From positions 124,001-188,000 of the forward strand of contig NZ_BCWR01000019.1 of the NCBI RefSeq assembly GCF_001592305.1: a DNA stretch of 64,000 nt, read 5' to 3'. Positions 54,301 to 63,783 of the stretch are shown in pieces. How positions within the stretch are numbered: the stretch's first letter is position 1; the number at the start of each line of letters is the position of its first letter. The stretch is from Hydrogenophaga taeniospiralis CCUG 15921 (lineage in GTDB: Bacteria > Pseudomonadota > Gammaproteobacteria > Burkholderiales > Burkholderiaceae_C). The position numbers and the translations under genes were made by a program. Below the pieces are notes generated by a model. That model did no database searches, was not told where the DNA came from, and worked only from the letters and a program-made list of their open reading frames with translations.

Positions 54301-54345
54301 TGCTTCCCCGGGGCCGAGCCGTTCAGCGTCAACACCGGGGAAGCA
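54301..54345 (+). terminator. Long-range inverted repeat upstream of glpV
   Basis: TGCTTCCCCGG (54301-54311) and CCGGGGAAGCA (54335-54345) are perfect 11-bp complements with a 23-base loop, ending 19 bases before the glpV start. There is no T tract. It probably stabilises the downstream binding-protein mRNA or modulates read-through. Confidence 0.5.
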
Positions 54346-54364
54346 CATTGCTAGAGGAGACAAC

Positions 54365-56098
54365 ATGAAATTTCGTCATACCGCACTGGCCGTCGCGGCC
54401 ATCGCGGCCCTGGGATGCAATCTGGCCTGGGCCGATGCGGCCGCGGCCAAAAAATGGATCGACAGCGAGTTCCAGCCCTCCACCCTGAGCAAGGACCAGC
54501 AGGCCGCCGAGATGAAATGGTTCATCGATGCCGCCGCCAAGCTCAAGGCCAAGGGCGTGAACGAAATCTCGGTGGTGTCCGAGACCATCACGACGCACGA
54601 ATACGAGAGCAAGACGCTGGCCAAGGCCTTCAGCGAGATCACCGGCATCAACGTCAAGCACGACCTGATCCAGGAAGGCGACGTGGTTGAAAAACTGCAG
54701 ACCTCCATGCAGTCGGGCAAATCGATCTACGACGGCTGGATCTCCGACTCCGACCTGATCGGTACGCACTACCGCTACGGCAAGATCATGAACCTGACCG
54801 ACTACATGGCCGGCAAGGGCAAGGAATACACCAACCCCGGTCTGGACCTCAAGGACTTCATCGGCACCAGCTTCACCACCGGCCCTGACAAGAAGCTCTA
54901 CCAGCTGCCCGATCAGCAGTTCGCCAACCTGTACTGGTTCCGTGCCGACCTGTTCGCACGCCAGGACCTGAAGGACAAGTTCAAGGCCAAGTACGGTTAC
55001 GACCTGGGCGTGCCGCTGAACTGGAGCGCCTACGAAGACATCGCCGCCTTCTTCAGCGAAGACGTGAAGACCATCGACGGCAAGCCGATTTATGGCCACA
55101 TGGACTACGGCAAGAAAGACCCGTCACTGGGCTGGCGTTTCACCGACGCCTGGCTGTCGATGGCCGGCACCGCCGACATCGGCATCCCCAACGGCAAGCC
55201 GGTCGACGAATGGGGCATCCGTGCCTCGGCCGACGGCTGCACGCCGCTGGGTGCGAGCGTCTCGCGCGGTGGTGCCACCAACTCGCCGGCCGCCGTTTAC
55301 GCGCTGACGAAGTACGTGGACTGGATGAAGAAGTACGCGCCGAAAGAAGCCAGCGGCATGACCTTTGGCGAAGCTGGCCCCGTGCCGGCCCAGGGCCAGA
55401 TCGCCCAGCAGATCTTCTGGTACACCGCCTTCACCGCTGACATGACCAAGAAGGGTCTGCCGGTGGTGAACGAGGACGGCACGCCCAAGTGGCGCATGGC
55501 CCCCGGCCCCAACGGTCCGTACTGGAAGCAGGGCATGCAGAACGGCTACCAGGACGTGGGCTCGTGGACCTTCTTCGAGAAGCACGACGAGAACCGGACT
55601 GCGGCCGCCTGGCTCTACGCGCAGTTCGTGACGGCCAAGACCACTTCGCTCAAGAAGACGATCGTCGGTCTGACCCCGATCCGCGAGTCCGACATCCAGA
55701 GCAAGGCCATGACCGACATGGCGCCCAAGCTCGGTGGCCTGGTCGAGTTCTACCGCAGCCCGGCACGCGTGGCCTGGACGCCCACCGGCACCAACGTGCC
55801 CGACTACCCCAAGCTGGCCCAGCTCTGGTGGCAGAACGTGGCCCAGGCCGTGACCGCCGAGAAAACGCCCCAGCAGGCCATGGACAACCTGGCCGAACAG
55901 ATGGACCAGGTGATGGCCCGTCTGGAACGCGCCGGCATGGACCGCTGCGCGCCCAAGCTCAACAAGAAGGAAGACCCGAAGAAGTGGTTGAGCGACAAGG
56001 GGGCGCCGTGGGCGAAGCTGGCCAACGAGAAGCCCAAGGGTGAAACCATCGCCTACGACCAGCTGCTCAACGCCTGGAAGAATGGCAAGGTCCGCTGA
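54365..56098 (+). CDS. glpV: Glycerol ABC transporter substrate-binding protein GlpV
   Basis: A 577-residue periplasmic binding protein with a signal peptide (1-24, ending LAWA). The large size and features (SVVSETITTHEYESKTLAKAF, IYDGWISDSDLIGTHYRYGK, LYQLPDQQFANLYWFRADLF) match the glycerol-binding component of GlpSTPQUV systems, which is bigger than typical sugar-binding proteins. Strong ribosome-binding site (AGAGGAGA) and flanking hairpins on both sides fit the need for high expression of a binding protein. It is followed by glpD. Confidence 0.9.
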   Translation: MKFRHTALAVAAIAALGCNLAWADAAAAKKWIDSEFQPSTLSKDQQAAEMKWFIDAAAKLKAKGVNEISVVSETITTHEYESKTLAKAFSEITGINVKHDLIQEGDVVEKLQTSMQSGKSIYDGWISDSDLIGTHYRYGKIMNLTDYMAGKGKEYTNPGLDLKDFIGTSFTTGPDKKLYQLPDQQFANLYWFRADLFARQDLKDKFKAKYGYDLGVPLNWSAYEDIAAFFSEDVKTIDGKPIYGHMDYGKKDPSLGWRFTDAWLSMAGTADIGIPNGKPVDEWGIRASADGCTPLGASVSRGGATNSPAAVYALTKYVDWMKKYAPKEASGMTFGEAGPVPAQGQIAQQIFWYTAFTADMTKKGLPVVNEDGTPKWRMAPGPNGPYWKQGMQNGYQDVGSWTFFEKHDENRTAAAWLYAQFVTAKTTSLKKTIVGLTPIRESDIQSKAMTDMAPKLGGLVEFYRSPARVAWTPTGTNVPDYPKLAQLWWQNVAQAVTAEKTPQQAMDNLAEQMDQVMARLERAGMDRCAPKLNKKEDPKKWLSDKGAPWAKLANEKPKGETIAYDQLLNAWKNGKVR

Positions 56099-56126
56099 GG
56101 ACGCCTGAACGATCGAGTCGCAACCG

Positions 56127-56152
56127 CCCCTTGCGCCAACCGGCGCAAGGGG
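56127..56152 (+). terminator. Perfect 11-bp hairpin between glpV and glpD
   Basis: CCCCTTGCGCC (56127-56137), a 4-base loop, and GGCGCAAGGGG (56142-56152), 28 bases after the glpV stop. There is no T run follows, so it is more likely an mRNA 3' stabiliser or partial terminator than a full stop before glpD. Confidence 0.55.
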
Positions 56153-56166
56153 CCACCCCAAACACC

Positions 56167-57759
56167 ATGAAACGCGCAGAACTGCTCCAATCGCTGTCCG
56201 GTACCCCCCTGTTTGATCTGGCGGTGGTGGGCGGCGGCGCCACCGGCCTCGGGGTGGCGCTGGATGCCGCGCTGCGCGGTTTCTCCGTGGTGCTGCTGGA
56301 GTCGCACGACTTCGCCGGCGGCACCTCGTCCCGTTCCACCAAGCTGCTGCACGGCGGTGTGCGTTACCTGGCGCAGGGCAATGTGGCCCTGGTGCGCGAG
56401 GCGCTGGCCGAGCGCGCCACGGTGCTGCGCATCGCGCCCCACCTGGCGCAGCCGCTGCCCTTTGTCATGCCGTCCTACGGCTGGTGGCAGACCCCGTTCT
56501 ACGGCGTGGGGCTCAAGCTGTACGACCTGATGGCCGGGCGCGCCGGGCTGGGCCGCACCGCGTTCCTGAACCGCCGGCAGACCCTGGAGGCCTTGCCGGG
56601 GGTGAATCCCCAGGGGCTGCACGGCGGCGTGCAGTACTGGGACGGCCAGTTCGACGACGCCCGGCTGGCCCTGGCCCTGGCGCGCACCGCCGAAGCCGCG
56701 GGCGCGCTGGTGCTGAACTACGCCCGGGTCACCGCAGTGCGTCGCCTGGACGACGCCGGCCACCCGGTCTCCGAGCTCGATGTGAGCGATCGCTTTTCTG
56801 AAGCGCTTTACAAAGTGCGGGCCCGATGCGTGGTCAATGCCACCGGCGTCTGGGTCGACGAGCTGCGTGCCCATTCCAGCGGCGCCAGCGCCCAGGACGC
56901 GCCCAAGCGCATGGTCAGCCCGAGCCAGGGTGTGCACGTGGTGGTGGACCGCGAGTTCCTGCCCGGTGATCAGGCGCTGCTGGTGCCCAAGACGCGCGAT
57001 GGCCGCGTGCTGTTTGCCGTGCCCTGGTTGGGCAAACTGGTGCTCGGTACCACCGACACGCCGCGCCAGGACCTGCCGCGCGAACCCGATGCCTTCGCCG
57101 AGGAACTGGATTTCATCCTGAGCGAGGCCGGTCACGTGCTGAGCCGCCCGGTCACCAAGGCGGACATCCGCAGCATCTGGGTGGGATTGCGCCCGCTGGT
57201 GGCGCCCCCGGAAACCTCCGAAGGAGGCACCAAGGTTCTGTCGCGCGAGCACACCATCGTGGTGGATGCCAATGGCCTCGTCACCGTCACAGGTGGCAAA
57301 TGGACCACCTACCGGGCCATGGCCGAGGATGTGCTGGACCGCTGTTTCGCCAGCGCCTTGCTGCCCCGGCGTCCTGGCGGTCTGAGCGAACGCCACACCC
57401 TGCTGGGCGCCCCTGCGGCCGAGGCGCCGGCCACGCCCATCTATGCCCCGCCGGGCCTGCACCTGTATGGAACGGAGCGTCAGCGGGTGCTGGACTGCCC
57501 GGGGAACGACCGTCCCCTGGGCATGGGGTTGACCGAGGCCATGGTGCGGTACGCCGCCCGCCACGAGCACGCCCACACGGTGGAAGATGTGCTGGCCCGG
57601 CGTTGGCGGGCCCTGTTCCTGGACGCGCGGGCCGCGGCGGGCATGGCGCCCGATGTCGCGGCCATCCTGACCCAGGAACAGGCCGCGGACCCCGAACTCG
57701 ACCACTTTCTGTCGCTGTGCGACCACTATCTGCCGGCGCACGCCGCTGTCCGCACATAA
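56167..57759 (+). CDS. glpD: Aerobic glycerol-3-phosphate dehydrogenase
   Basis: A 530-residue FAD enzyme. The dinucleotide-binding site DLAVVGGGATGLGVALDAA (about 18-36) and the family block GGTSSRSTKLLHGGVRYL are at the N-terminus; TVTGGKWTTYRAMAEDVLD closes the catalytic domain, followed by a C-terminal helical domain. It oxidises glycerol 3-phosphate to DHAP at the inner membrane, passing electrons to ubiquinone. With GlpSTPQUV uptake and GlpK it completes the pathway from external glycerol to glycolysis. The start at 56167 was chosen because the upstream in-frame codons overlap the hairpin. Confidence 0.95.
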   Translation: MKRAELLQSLSGTPLFDLAVVGGGATGLGVALDAALRGFSVVLLESHDFAGGTSSRSTKLLHGGVRYLAQGNVALVREALAERATVLRIAPHLAQPLPFVMPSYGWWQTPFYGVGLKLYDLMAGRAGLGRTAFLNRRQTLEALPGVNPQGLHGGVQYWDGQFDDARLALALARTAEAAGALVLNYARVTAVRRLDDAGHPVSELDVSDRFSEALYKVRARCVVNATGVWVDELRAHSSGASAQDAPKRMVSPSQGVHVVVDREFLPGDQALLVPKTRDGRVLFAVPWLGKLVLGTTDTPRQDLPREPDAFAEELDFILSEAGHVLSRPVTKADIRSIWVGLRPLVAPPETSEGGTKVLSREHTIVVDANGLVTVTGGKWTTYRAMAEDVLDRCFASALLPRRPGGLSERHTLLGAPAAEAPATPIYAPPGLHLYGTERQRVLDCPGNDRPLGMGLTEAMVRYAARHEHAHTVEDVLARRWRALFLDARAAAGMAPDVAAILTQEQAADPELDHFLSLCDHYLPAHAAVRT

Positions 57760-57766
57760 AAGCCGG

Positions 57767-57795
57767 TTGACAATCCAAAGACGCAGTGCAATAAT
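57767..57795 (+). promoter_or_regulatory. Sigma-70 promoter of the spc ribosomal operon
   Basis: TTGACA (57767-57772), a 17-base spacer, then AATAAT (57790-57795): a perfect -35 and a good -10. It precedes an untranslated leader of about 155 bases containing CTTCGC/GCGAAG and GCAGGCCTGC hairpins before rplN. No gene is seen in 57760-57957. Confidence 0.75.
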
Positions 57796-57957
57796 CTGCG
57801 GCTTCGCTGTAAAAAGGCGAAGTTATCCGCCCACCGACGCGGGTTGTGTCCAGTCTGCAGCAGGCCTGCAGGGTTGATACGGCTGGCAACGACGGGCCCA
57901 AGACTGATCACTCCCGGCCGTGGTGGCTGGGGGGATTCAAGTTGGGACTTAAATCAA

Positions 57958-58326
57958 ATGATCCAAACGCAATCTCGACTCGATGTTGCTGACAACACGG
58001 GCGCCAAGTCCGTGATGTGCATCAAGGTGCTCGGTGGCTCCAAGCGCCGCTACGCCAGCGTGGGTGACGTCATCAAAGTCACCATCAAGGAAGCAGCGCC
58101 CCGTGGCCGCGTCAAAAAAGGCGAGGTTTACAACGCTGTGGTGGTTCGCACCGCCAAGGGCATCCGCCGTCAGGACGGCGCCCTGATCAAATTCGACGGC
58201 AACGCGGCAGTGTTGCTCAATGCCAAGCTGGAGCCCATCGGCACCCGCATCTTCGGACCGGTCACGCGCGAGCTGCGTACCGAGAAGTTCATGAAGATCG
58301 TGTCGCTGGCACCCGAGGTTCTCTGA
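57958..58326 (+). CDS. rplN: 50S ribosomal protein L14
   Basis: A 122-residue L14 (uL14), complete from [17 protein letters not shown] to the C-terminal [21 protein letters not shown] region. It binds 23S rRNA at the subunit interface. It is the first gene of this operon and directly follows its own promoter and leader; rpsQ and the rest of the S10 operon are not upstream, where glpD lies instead. Confidence 0.97.
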   Translation: MIQTQSRLDVADNTGAKSVMCIKVLGGSKRRYASVGDVIKVTIKEAAPRGRVKKGEVYNAVVVRTAKGIRRQDGALIKFDGNAAVLLNAKLEPIGTRIFGPVTRELRTEKFMKIVSLAPEVL

Positions 58327-58335
58327 GGAATCATC

Positions 58336-58656
58336 ATGAACAAGATTCGTAGTGGCGATGAAGTCATCGTGATTGCCGGCCGCGACAAAGGCAAGCGCGG
58401 CAAGGTTGTGCTGCGCGCCGACGACAGCAAGCTGGTGGTTGAGGGCGTGAACATCGTCAAGAAGCACGCCAAGCCGAACCCCATGAAGGGCGTGACCGGC
58501 GGCATCGTTGAAAAGACCATGCCGATTCACCAGTCCAATGTGGCCATCTTCAATGGCGCCACGGGCAAGGCGGATCGTGTGGGCATCAAGCTCCTGGCTG
58601 ACGGCAAGAAAGTGCGCGTCTTCAAGTCCAGCGGCGAAGAAATCAAGGTGGCATGA
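58336..58656 (+). CDS. rplX: 50S ribosomal protein L24
   Basis: A 106-residue L24 (uL24) with the KOW motif near the N-terminus ([19 protein letters not shown]). It nucleates 50S assembly by binding the 5' end of 23S rRNA. It begins 9 bases after rplN, with a GAGG-type site overlapping that stop. Confidence 0.97.
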   Translation: MNKIRSGDEVIVIAGRDKGKRGKVVLRADDSKLVVEGVNIVKKHAKPNPMKGVTGGIVEKTMPIHQSNVAIFNGATGKADRVGIKLLADGKKVRVFKSSGEEIKVA

Positions 58657-58658
58657 CC

Positions 58659-59198
58659 ATGGCACGTTTGCAAGAAATCTACCGCGACAAGATCGCCCCC
58701 AGCCTGATCGAAAAGTTCGGCTACAAGTCGGTCATGGAGGTGCCTCGCATCACCAAGATCACGCTGAACATGGGTGTGAGTGAAGCTGTTGCCGACAAGA
58801 AGGTCATGGACAACGCTGTGGGCGACCTGACCAAGATCGCTGGCCAGAAGCCGGTGGTCACCAAGGCCCGCAAGGCCATCGCGGGCTTCAAGATTCGCGA
58901 GCAGCAGCCCATCGGTTGCATGGTGACCCTGCGCGGCGCCCGCATGTACGAATTCCTCGATCGCTTCGTGACCGTGGCGCTGCCCCGGGTGCGCGACTTC
59001 CGTGGTATCTCCGGCCGTTCGTTCGATGGTCGCGGCAACTACAACGTTGGCGTCAAAGAGCAGATCATTTTCCCTGAGATCGAGTACGACAAGGTCGATG
59101 CCTTGCGCGGTCTCAACATCAGCATCACGACGACCGCCAAGAACGATGAAGAGTGCAAGGCTCTTCTGGCTGGTTTCCGTTTCCCGTTCAAGAACTGA
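58659..59198 (+). CDS. rplE: 50S ribosomal protein L5
   Basis: A 179-residue L5 (uL5), with [36 protein letters not shown] and the C-terminal [20 protein letters not shown]. It binds 5S rRNA. The start at 58659 was chosen because AAGGTGG lies 7 bases upstream; an ATG at 58653 overlapping the rplX stop is only one base from that site. Confidence 0.97.
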   Translation: MARLQEIYRDKIAPSLIEKFGYKSVMEVPRITKITLNMGVSEAVADKKVMDNAVGDLTKIAGQKPVVTKARKAIAGFKIREQQPIGCMVTLRGARMYEFLDRFVTVALPRVRDFRGISGRSFDGRGNYNVGVKEQIIFPEIEYDKVDALRGLNISITTTAKNDEECKALLAGFRFPFKN

Positions 59199-59206
59199 GG
59201 TGGCGC

Positions 59207-59512
59207 GTGGCTAAACAAGCACTACTCCAACGTGAACTCAAGCGCGAGAAACTCGCCGCCAAGTTCGCCAAGAAATACACCGAGTTGAAGGCAATCGCCA
59301 ACGACGCCAAGAAGAGCGACGAAGAGCGCGATGCAGCCCGTCTGGGTCTGCAGAAGCTGCCCCGCAATTCGAACCCGACCCGTCAGCGCAACCGCTGCGA
59401 GATCACCGGTCGTCCGCGCGGTACCTTCGCCCACTTCGGCCTGGCCCGTGCCAAGGTCCGCGAAATGGCGTTCGCCGGTGAGATTCCCGGTGTCACCAAA
59501 GCCAGCTGGTAA
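59207..59512 (+). CDS. rpsN: 30S ribosomal protein S14
   Basis: A 101-residue S14 (uS14) of the long, zinc-free type (no CxxC pair), with [20 protein letters not shown] near the C-terminus. The start is a GTG at 59207 ([11 protein letters not shown]), with GAGG overlapping the rplE stop codon. It acts in the 30S head near the A and P sites. Confidence 0.95.
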   Translation: MAKQALLQRELKREKLAAKFAKKYTELKAIANDAKKSDEERDAARLGLQKLPRNSNPTRQRNRCEITGRPRGTFAHFGLARAKVREMAFAGEIPGVTKASW

Positions 59513-59530
59513 GCCCTAGGAGAACCACAA

Positions 59531-59926
59531 ATGAGCATGAGTGATCCTATCGCCGACATGTTGACCCGCATCCGCAACGCGCAGATGGTCGAGAAGGCCA
59601 GCGTGACGATGCCGGCCTCGAAGGTCAAAACCGCGATCGCCCAGGTCCTGAAGGACGAGGGCTACATCGACGGGTTCCAGGTCAAGAGCAACGACGGCAA
59701 GAACGAGCTTGAGATCGCTCTCAAGTATTACGCCGGCCGTCCCGTGATCGAACGCATCGAGCGCGTCAGCCGTCCTGGCCTGCGTGTTTACCGCGGCCGC
59801 AACGCCATCCCCCAGGTCCAGAACGGTCTGGGTGTGGCCATCGTCACCACGCCCCAGGGTGTGATGACCGACCGCAAGGCGCGCGCCACCGGTGTCGGTG
59901 GTGAAGTCCTGTGTTACGTCGCCTGA
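59531..59926 (+). CDS. rpsH: 30S ribosomal protein S8
   Basis: A 131-residue S8 (uS8), from [18 protein letters not shown] to the C-terminal [22 protein letters not shown]. It binds the central domain of 16S rRNA and, in E. coli, represses the spc operon by binding the rplE-region mRNA; whether that site exists here was not established. AGGAG lies upstream of the start. Confidence 0.97.
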   Translation: MSMSDPIADMLTRIRNAQMVEKASVTMPASKVKTAIAQVLKDEGYIDGFQVKSNDGKNELEIALKYYAGRPVIERIERVSRPGLRVYRGRNAIPQVQNGLGVAIVTTPQGVMTDRKARATGVGGEVLCYVA

Positions 59927-59949
59927 TGCGGGCATTGAGGAGCAACTGA

Positions 59950-60483
59950 ATGTCACGTATTGGAAAACTGCCGGTCTCCATCCCTGCTGGGGTGGAAGTG
60001 GCTGTCAAAGACAACCTGATCAACGTCAAGGGGGCCCTGGGCGCCCTGGCGCTGGCGCAGAGCGCCCTGGTCAAGGTGGAAAACAACGCTGGTTCGCTTT
60101 CGTTCACCCCGGTGAACGAATCCCGCGAAGCCAATGCCATGTCCGGCACCATGCGCCAGCTGGTGAACAACATGGTCAACGGTGTGAGCAAGGGCTTCGA
60201 AAAGAAGCTGACGCTCCTCGGTGTGGGCTACAAGGCCCAGGCCCAGGGCACCAAGCTCAACCTGACGGTTGGCTATTCCCACCCCGTGGTGATGGACATG
60301 CCCGCCGGTATCAAGGTGGAAACCCCGACGCCGACCGAAATCCTGATCAAGGGTTCCGACCGCCAGCGCGTGGGGCAGATCGCTTCCGAGGTGCGCGCTG
60401 TGCGCCCCCCCGAGCCCTACAAGGGCAAGGGCATCCGCTATGCGGATGAAAAGGTCGTGATCAAGGAAACCAAGAAGAAATAA
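59950..60483 (+). CDS. rplF: 50S ribosomal protein L6
   Basis: A 177-residue L6 (uL6) with two related domains, from [17 protein letters not shown] to the conserved [21 protein letters not shown] near the C-terminus (residues about 150-171). It binds near the GTPase-associated centre of the 50S subunit. It starts 23 bases after rpsH with a TTGAGGAG ribosome-binding site. Confidence 0.97.
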   Translation: MSRIGKLPVSIPAGVEVAVKDNLINVKGALGALALAQSALVKVENNAGSLSFTPVNESREANAMSGTMRQLVNNMVNGVSKGFEKKLTLLGVGYKAQAQGTKLNLTVGYSHPVVMDMPAGIKVETPTPTEILIKGSDRQRVGQIASEVRAVRPPEPYKGKGIRYADEKVVIKETKKK

Positions 60484-60494
60484 GGATCAGGATC

Positions 60495-60860
60495 ATGTTG
60501 ACCAAAAAAGAGCAACGTCTCCGTCGGGCCCGCCAGACGCGCATCCGCATTGCGCAGCAAGGTGCCGTCCGCCTGACCGTGAACCGCACCAACCTGCACA
60601 TCTACGCCAACGTTATTTCCGACGATGGCACCCGTGTGCTGGCTTCTGCCTCCACGGCCGAAGCCGAGGTGCGTGCCCAGATCGGTGGCGCTGGCAAGGG
60701 TGGCAACACCGCTGCTGCGCAACTGGTGGGCAAGCGCATCGCTGAAAAGGCCAAGGCCGCCGGCATCGAGAAGGTGGCGTTTGACCGTTCCGGTTTTGCC
60801 TACCATGGCCGGGTGAAAGCCCTGGCAGACGCGGCCCGCGAGGCCGGTCTGCAGTTCTGA
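60495..60860 (+). CDS. rplR: 50S ribosomal protein L18
   Basis: A 121-residue L18 (uL18), with a basic N-terminus ([16 protein letters not shown]) and the conserved C-terminal [20 protein letters not shown]. It brings 5S rRNA into the large subunit with L5. Eleven bases after rplF. Confidence 0.97.
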   Translation: MLTKKEQRLRRARQTRIRIAQQGAVRLTVNRTNLHIYANVISDDGTRVLASASTAEAEVRAQIGGAGKGGNTAAAQLVGKRIAEKAKAAGIEKVAFDRSGFAYHGRVKALADAAREAGLQF

Positions 60861-60878
60861 TCAGACGGAATACACAAA

Positions 60879-61397
60879 ATGGCTAAATTTACGGCAAACA
60901 TCAAGAACGAAGCGAACGACGACGGTTTGCGCGAGAAGATGATCGCGATCAACCGCGTGACCAAGGTGGTCAAGGGCGGTCGCATTCTCGGTTTCGCAGC
61001 ACTGACCGTGGTCGGTGATGGCGACGGCCGCGTCGGCATGGGCAAGGGCAAGGCACGTGAAGTGCCGGTGGCCGTGCAGAAGGCCATGGAACAGGCCCGC
61101 CGCAACATGATCAAGGTGTCGCTCAAGAACGGTTCGCTGCACCACAGCGTGCATGGTGAGCACGGTGCCTCCAACGTCATGATGCTGCCCGCTTCCAAGG
61201 GTACCGGCATCATCGCGGGCGGCCCGATGCGCGCCGTGTTTGAGGTGCTGGGCATCACCGACGTCGTGGCCAAGAGCCATGGCTCGAGCAATCCCTACAA
61301 CCTGGTGCGTGCCACGCTGGACGCACTGAAGAATTCGACCACGCCCTCCGACGTGGCTGCCAAGCGCGGCAAGTCGGTTGAAGACATCCTGGGCTGA
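60879..61397 (+). CDS. rpsE: 30S ribosomal protein S5
   Basis: A 172-residue S5 (uS5), with the double-stranded-RNA-binding fold ([20 protein letters not shown]) and the conserved [20 protein letters not shown] loop. It contributes to translational accuracy and mRNA unwinding on the 30S subunit. Confidence 0.97.
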   Translation: MAKFTANIKNEANDDGLREKMIAINRVTKVVKGGRILGFAALTVVGDGDGRVGMGKGKAREVPVAVQKAMEQARRNMIKVSLKNGSLHHSVHGEHGASNVMMLPASKGTGIIAGGPMRAVFEVLGITDVVAKSHGSSNPYNLVRATLDALKNSTTPSDVAAKRGKSVEDILG

Positions 61398-61408
61398 TTG
61401 GAGCGATC

Positions 61409-61591
61409 ATGACCACACAAAACACCGTCAAGGTCCAACTGGTGCGCAGCCCCATTGGTACCAAGCAGTCACACCGCGACACCGTGCGTGGCCTGGGCCT
61501 GCGCAAGCTCAACAGCATCAGCGAGCTGCAGGACACGCCCGCCGTGCGCGGCATGATCAACAAGATCAGCTACCTGGTCAAAGTACTCTGA
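61409..61591 (+). CDS. rpmD: 50S ribosomal protein L30
   Basis: A 60-residue L30 (uL30) with [20 protein letters not shown] and [20 protein letters not shown]. Typical short bacterial form, with 11 bases between it and rpsE and 16 to rplO. Confidence 0.96.
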   Translation: MTTQNTVKVQLVRSPIGTKQSHRDTVRGLGLRKLNSISELQDTPAVRGMINKISYLVKVL

Positions 61592-61607
61592 ACCGGAGTC
61601 GCAAGAC

Positions 61608-62039
61608 ATGGAACTCAATAGCATCAAGCCCCAAGAAGGCGCCAAGCACGCCAAGCGCCGTGTCGGCCGTGGCATCGGCTCCGGCCTGGGTAAAACCGCT
61701 GGCCGTGGTCACAAAGGCCAGAAATCGCGTTCGGGTGGCTACCACAAGGTGGGCTTCGAAGGCGGTCAAATGCCTCTGCAGCGTCGCCTGCCCAAGCGTG
61801 GCTTCAAATCCGCGCAACTGCAGTTCAACGCCGAAGTGACCCTGGCCGACATCAACGCGCTGGAAGCGGCCGAGATCGACCTGCTGGTGCTCAAGCAGGC
61901 TGGCCTCGTGGCCCACCTCGCACGCCGCGTGAAGGTCATCAAGACCGGTGAGATCACGCGCGCCGTGACGCTCAAGAGCATCGGTGCCACCGCAGCGGCC
62001 AAGTCGGCGATCGAAGCCGCTGGCGGTTCGTTGGCCTGA
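61608..62039 (+). CDS. rplO: 50S ribosomal protein L15
   Basis: A 143-residue L15 (uL15): glycine/arginine-rich N-terminus ([19 protein letters not shown]) that threads into 23S rRNA, then the globular domain ending [17 protein letters not shown]. It starts at the ATG at 61608. Confidence 0.97.
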   Translation: MELNSIKPQEGAKHAKRRVGRGIGSGLGKTAGRGHKGQKSRSGGYHKVGFEGGQMPLQRRLPKRGFKSAQLQFNAEVTLADINALEAAEIDLLVLKQAGLVAHLARRVKVIKTGEITRAVTLKSIGATAAAKSAIEAAGGSLA

Positions 62040-62062
62040 TCGGACACCAGCGGAAGCAATCT

Positions 62063-63376
62063 GTGGCAACTGGATCCACGACTCTGGCCAAAACGGGCAA
62101 GTTCGGCGACCTGCGTCGCCGACTGGTGTTCCTGTTGTTGGCGCTGGTGGTTTACCGTATCGGGGCACACATCCCCGTGCCCGGCATCGACCCTGCGCAG
62201 CTGGAACAGCTGTTCAAGGGCCAGGCCGGCGGTATTCTCAGCCTCTTCAACATGTTCTCGGGCGGGGCGCTGTCGCGCTTCACCGTGTTTGCGTTGGGCA
62301 TCATGCCGTACATCTCGGCGTCGATCATCATGCAGTTGATGACCTATGTGGTGCCCACGTTCGAGCAGCTGAAGAAGGAAGGCGAAGCCGGTCGTCGCAA
62401 GATCACGTCCTACACCCGTTACGGTACGCTGGCCCTGGCCATCTTCCAGTCCATGGGCATTGCCCTGGCTCTGGAAGGTCAGCAGGGGCTCGTGATCGAT
62501 CCCGGCATGGGCTTTCGCCTGACCGCCGTGGTCAGCCTGGTGGCGGGAACCATGTTCCTGATGTGGCTGGGCGAGCAGATCACCGAGCGCGGCCTGGGCA
62601 ACGGGATCTCGATCCTGATCTTCGCGGGTATCGCGGCGGGTCTGCCGAGTGCCATCGGTGGCTTGCTCGAGCTGGTGCGCACCGGTGCCATGAACATCCT
62701 GGTGTCGATCTTCATCATCGCACTGGTGATTCTGGTCACCTACTTCGTGGTGTTCGTCGAACGTGGTCAGCGCAAGATTCTGGTGAACTATGCTCGGCGT
62801 CAGGTGGGCAACAAGGTGTATGGCGGTCAGTCATCGCATCTGCCGCTCAAACTGAACATGGCCGGCGTGATCCCGCCGATCTTCGCCTCCAGCATCATCC
62901 TGTTGCCCACCACGGTGGTGAGCTGGGTGAGCACGGGTGAATCGACCCGCTGGCTGCGCGACATCGCTTCGGCCTTGTCGCCGGGTCAACCGATCTACGT
63001 GGCGTTGTACGCCGCGGCCATTGTTTTCTTCTGCTTCTTCTACACGGCATTGGTTTTCAACAGCCGCGAAACGGCCGACAACCTGAAGAAGAGCGGTGCG
63101 TTCATTCCCGGTATTCGTCCTGGGGATCAGACCGCCCGCTACATCGACAAGATCCTGCTGCGACTGACCCTGGCGGGTGCGATCTACATCACCGCCGTCT
63201 GCCTGTTGCCCGAGTTTCTGATCCTGAAGTACAACGTGCCCTTCTATTTCGGTGGCACATCCCTGTTGATCATCGTGGTGGTCACCATGGATTTCATGGC
63301 CCAGGTGCAGAACTACATGATGTCGCAGCAATACGAATCGCTGCTTAAAAAGGCCAATTTCAAAACATCCCTTTGA
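62063..63376 (+). CDS. secY: Protein translocase subunit SecY
   Basis: A 437-residue polytopic channel with 10 predicted helices. Recognisable parts include [12 protein letters not shown] (plug/first helix), the cytoplasmic loops with [20 protein letters not shown] and [18 protein letters not shown], and [17 protein letters not shown] near the C-terminus. It forms the SecYEG translocon. The start is GTG at 62063 ([12 protein letters not shown]), 23 bases after rplO. Confidence 0.97.
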   Translation: MATGSTTLAKTGKFGDLRRRLVFLLLALVVYRIGAHIPVPGIDPAQLEQLFKGQAGGILSLFNMFSGGALSRFTVFALGIMPYISASIIMQLMTYVVPTFEQLKKEGEAGRRKITSYTRYGTLALAIFQSMGIALALEGQQGLVIDPGMGFRLTAVVSLVAGTMFLMWLGEQITERGLGNGISILIFAGIAAGLPSAIGGLLELVRTGAMNILVSIFIIALVILVTYFVVFVERGQRKILVNYARRQVGNKVYGGQSSHLPLKLNMAGVIPPIFASSIILLPTTVVSWVSTGESTRWLRDIASALSPGQPIYVALYAAAIVFFCFFYTALVFNSRETADNLKKSGAFIPGIRPGDQTARYIDKILLRLTLAGAIYITAVCLLPEFLILKYNVPFYFGGTSLLIIVVVTMDFMAQVQNYMMSQQYESLLKKANFKTSL

Positions 63377-63385
63377 GCTTTGCTT

Positions 63386-63604
63386 ATGGCCAAGGACGAC
63401 GTGATCGAAATGCAGGGCGAGGTGGTTGAGAACCTGCCCAATGCGACTTTCAGGGTCAAGCTCGAAAATGGTCATGTGGTTTTGGGACACATCTCCGGCA
63501 AGATGAGGATGCATTACATCCGCATCCTGCCGGGTGACAAGGTCAAGGTAGAACTCACGCCCTACGACCTCACCCGGGCGCGGATTGTGTTTCGCTCGAA
63601 GTGA
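63386..63604 (+). CDS. infA: Translation initiation factor IF-1
   Basis: A 72-residue S1/OB-fold protein, [19 protein letters not shown] to [11 protein letters not shown]. It occupies the A site during initiation. The ATG at 63386 was chosen over an upstream TTG; the spacing to secY is 9 bases. Its place between secY and rpmJ is usual in betaproteobacteria. Confidence 0.96.
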   Translation: MAKDDVIEMQGEVVENLPNATFRVKLENGHVVLGHISGKMRMHYIRILPGDKVKVELTPYDLTRARIVFRSK

Positions 63605-63647
63605 GCGGTGGCTGGTTGAATATTTTTGGAATATCTAGGAGAAGACT

Positions 63648-63761
63648 ATGAGAGTTTCGGCTTCGGTCAAAAAAATGTGCCGCAACTGTAAGATCATCAA
63701 GCGGCATGGCATCGTGCGAGTGATTTGCACCGATCCCCGCCACAAACAGCGTCAAGGCTGA
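63648..63761 (+). CDS. rpmJ: 50S ribosomal protein L36
   Basis: A 37-residue protein, [20 protein letters not shown] continuing to HKQRQG. The zinc ligands of the C+ form are intact (C11, C14, C27, H32). An AGGAG site lies 8 bases before the start. It is too short to be found by size-limited gene calls but is unambiguous by sequence and position. Confidence 0.95.
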   Translation: MRVSASVKKMCRNCKIIKRHGIVRVICTDPRHKQRQG

Positions 63762-63783
63762 TTCGGAAGTTCAGAGGACCAAC

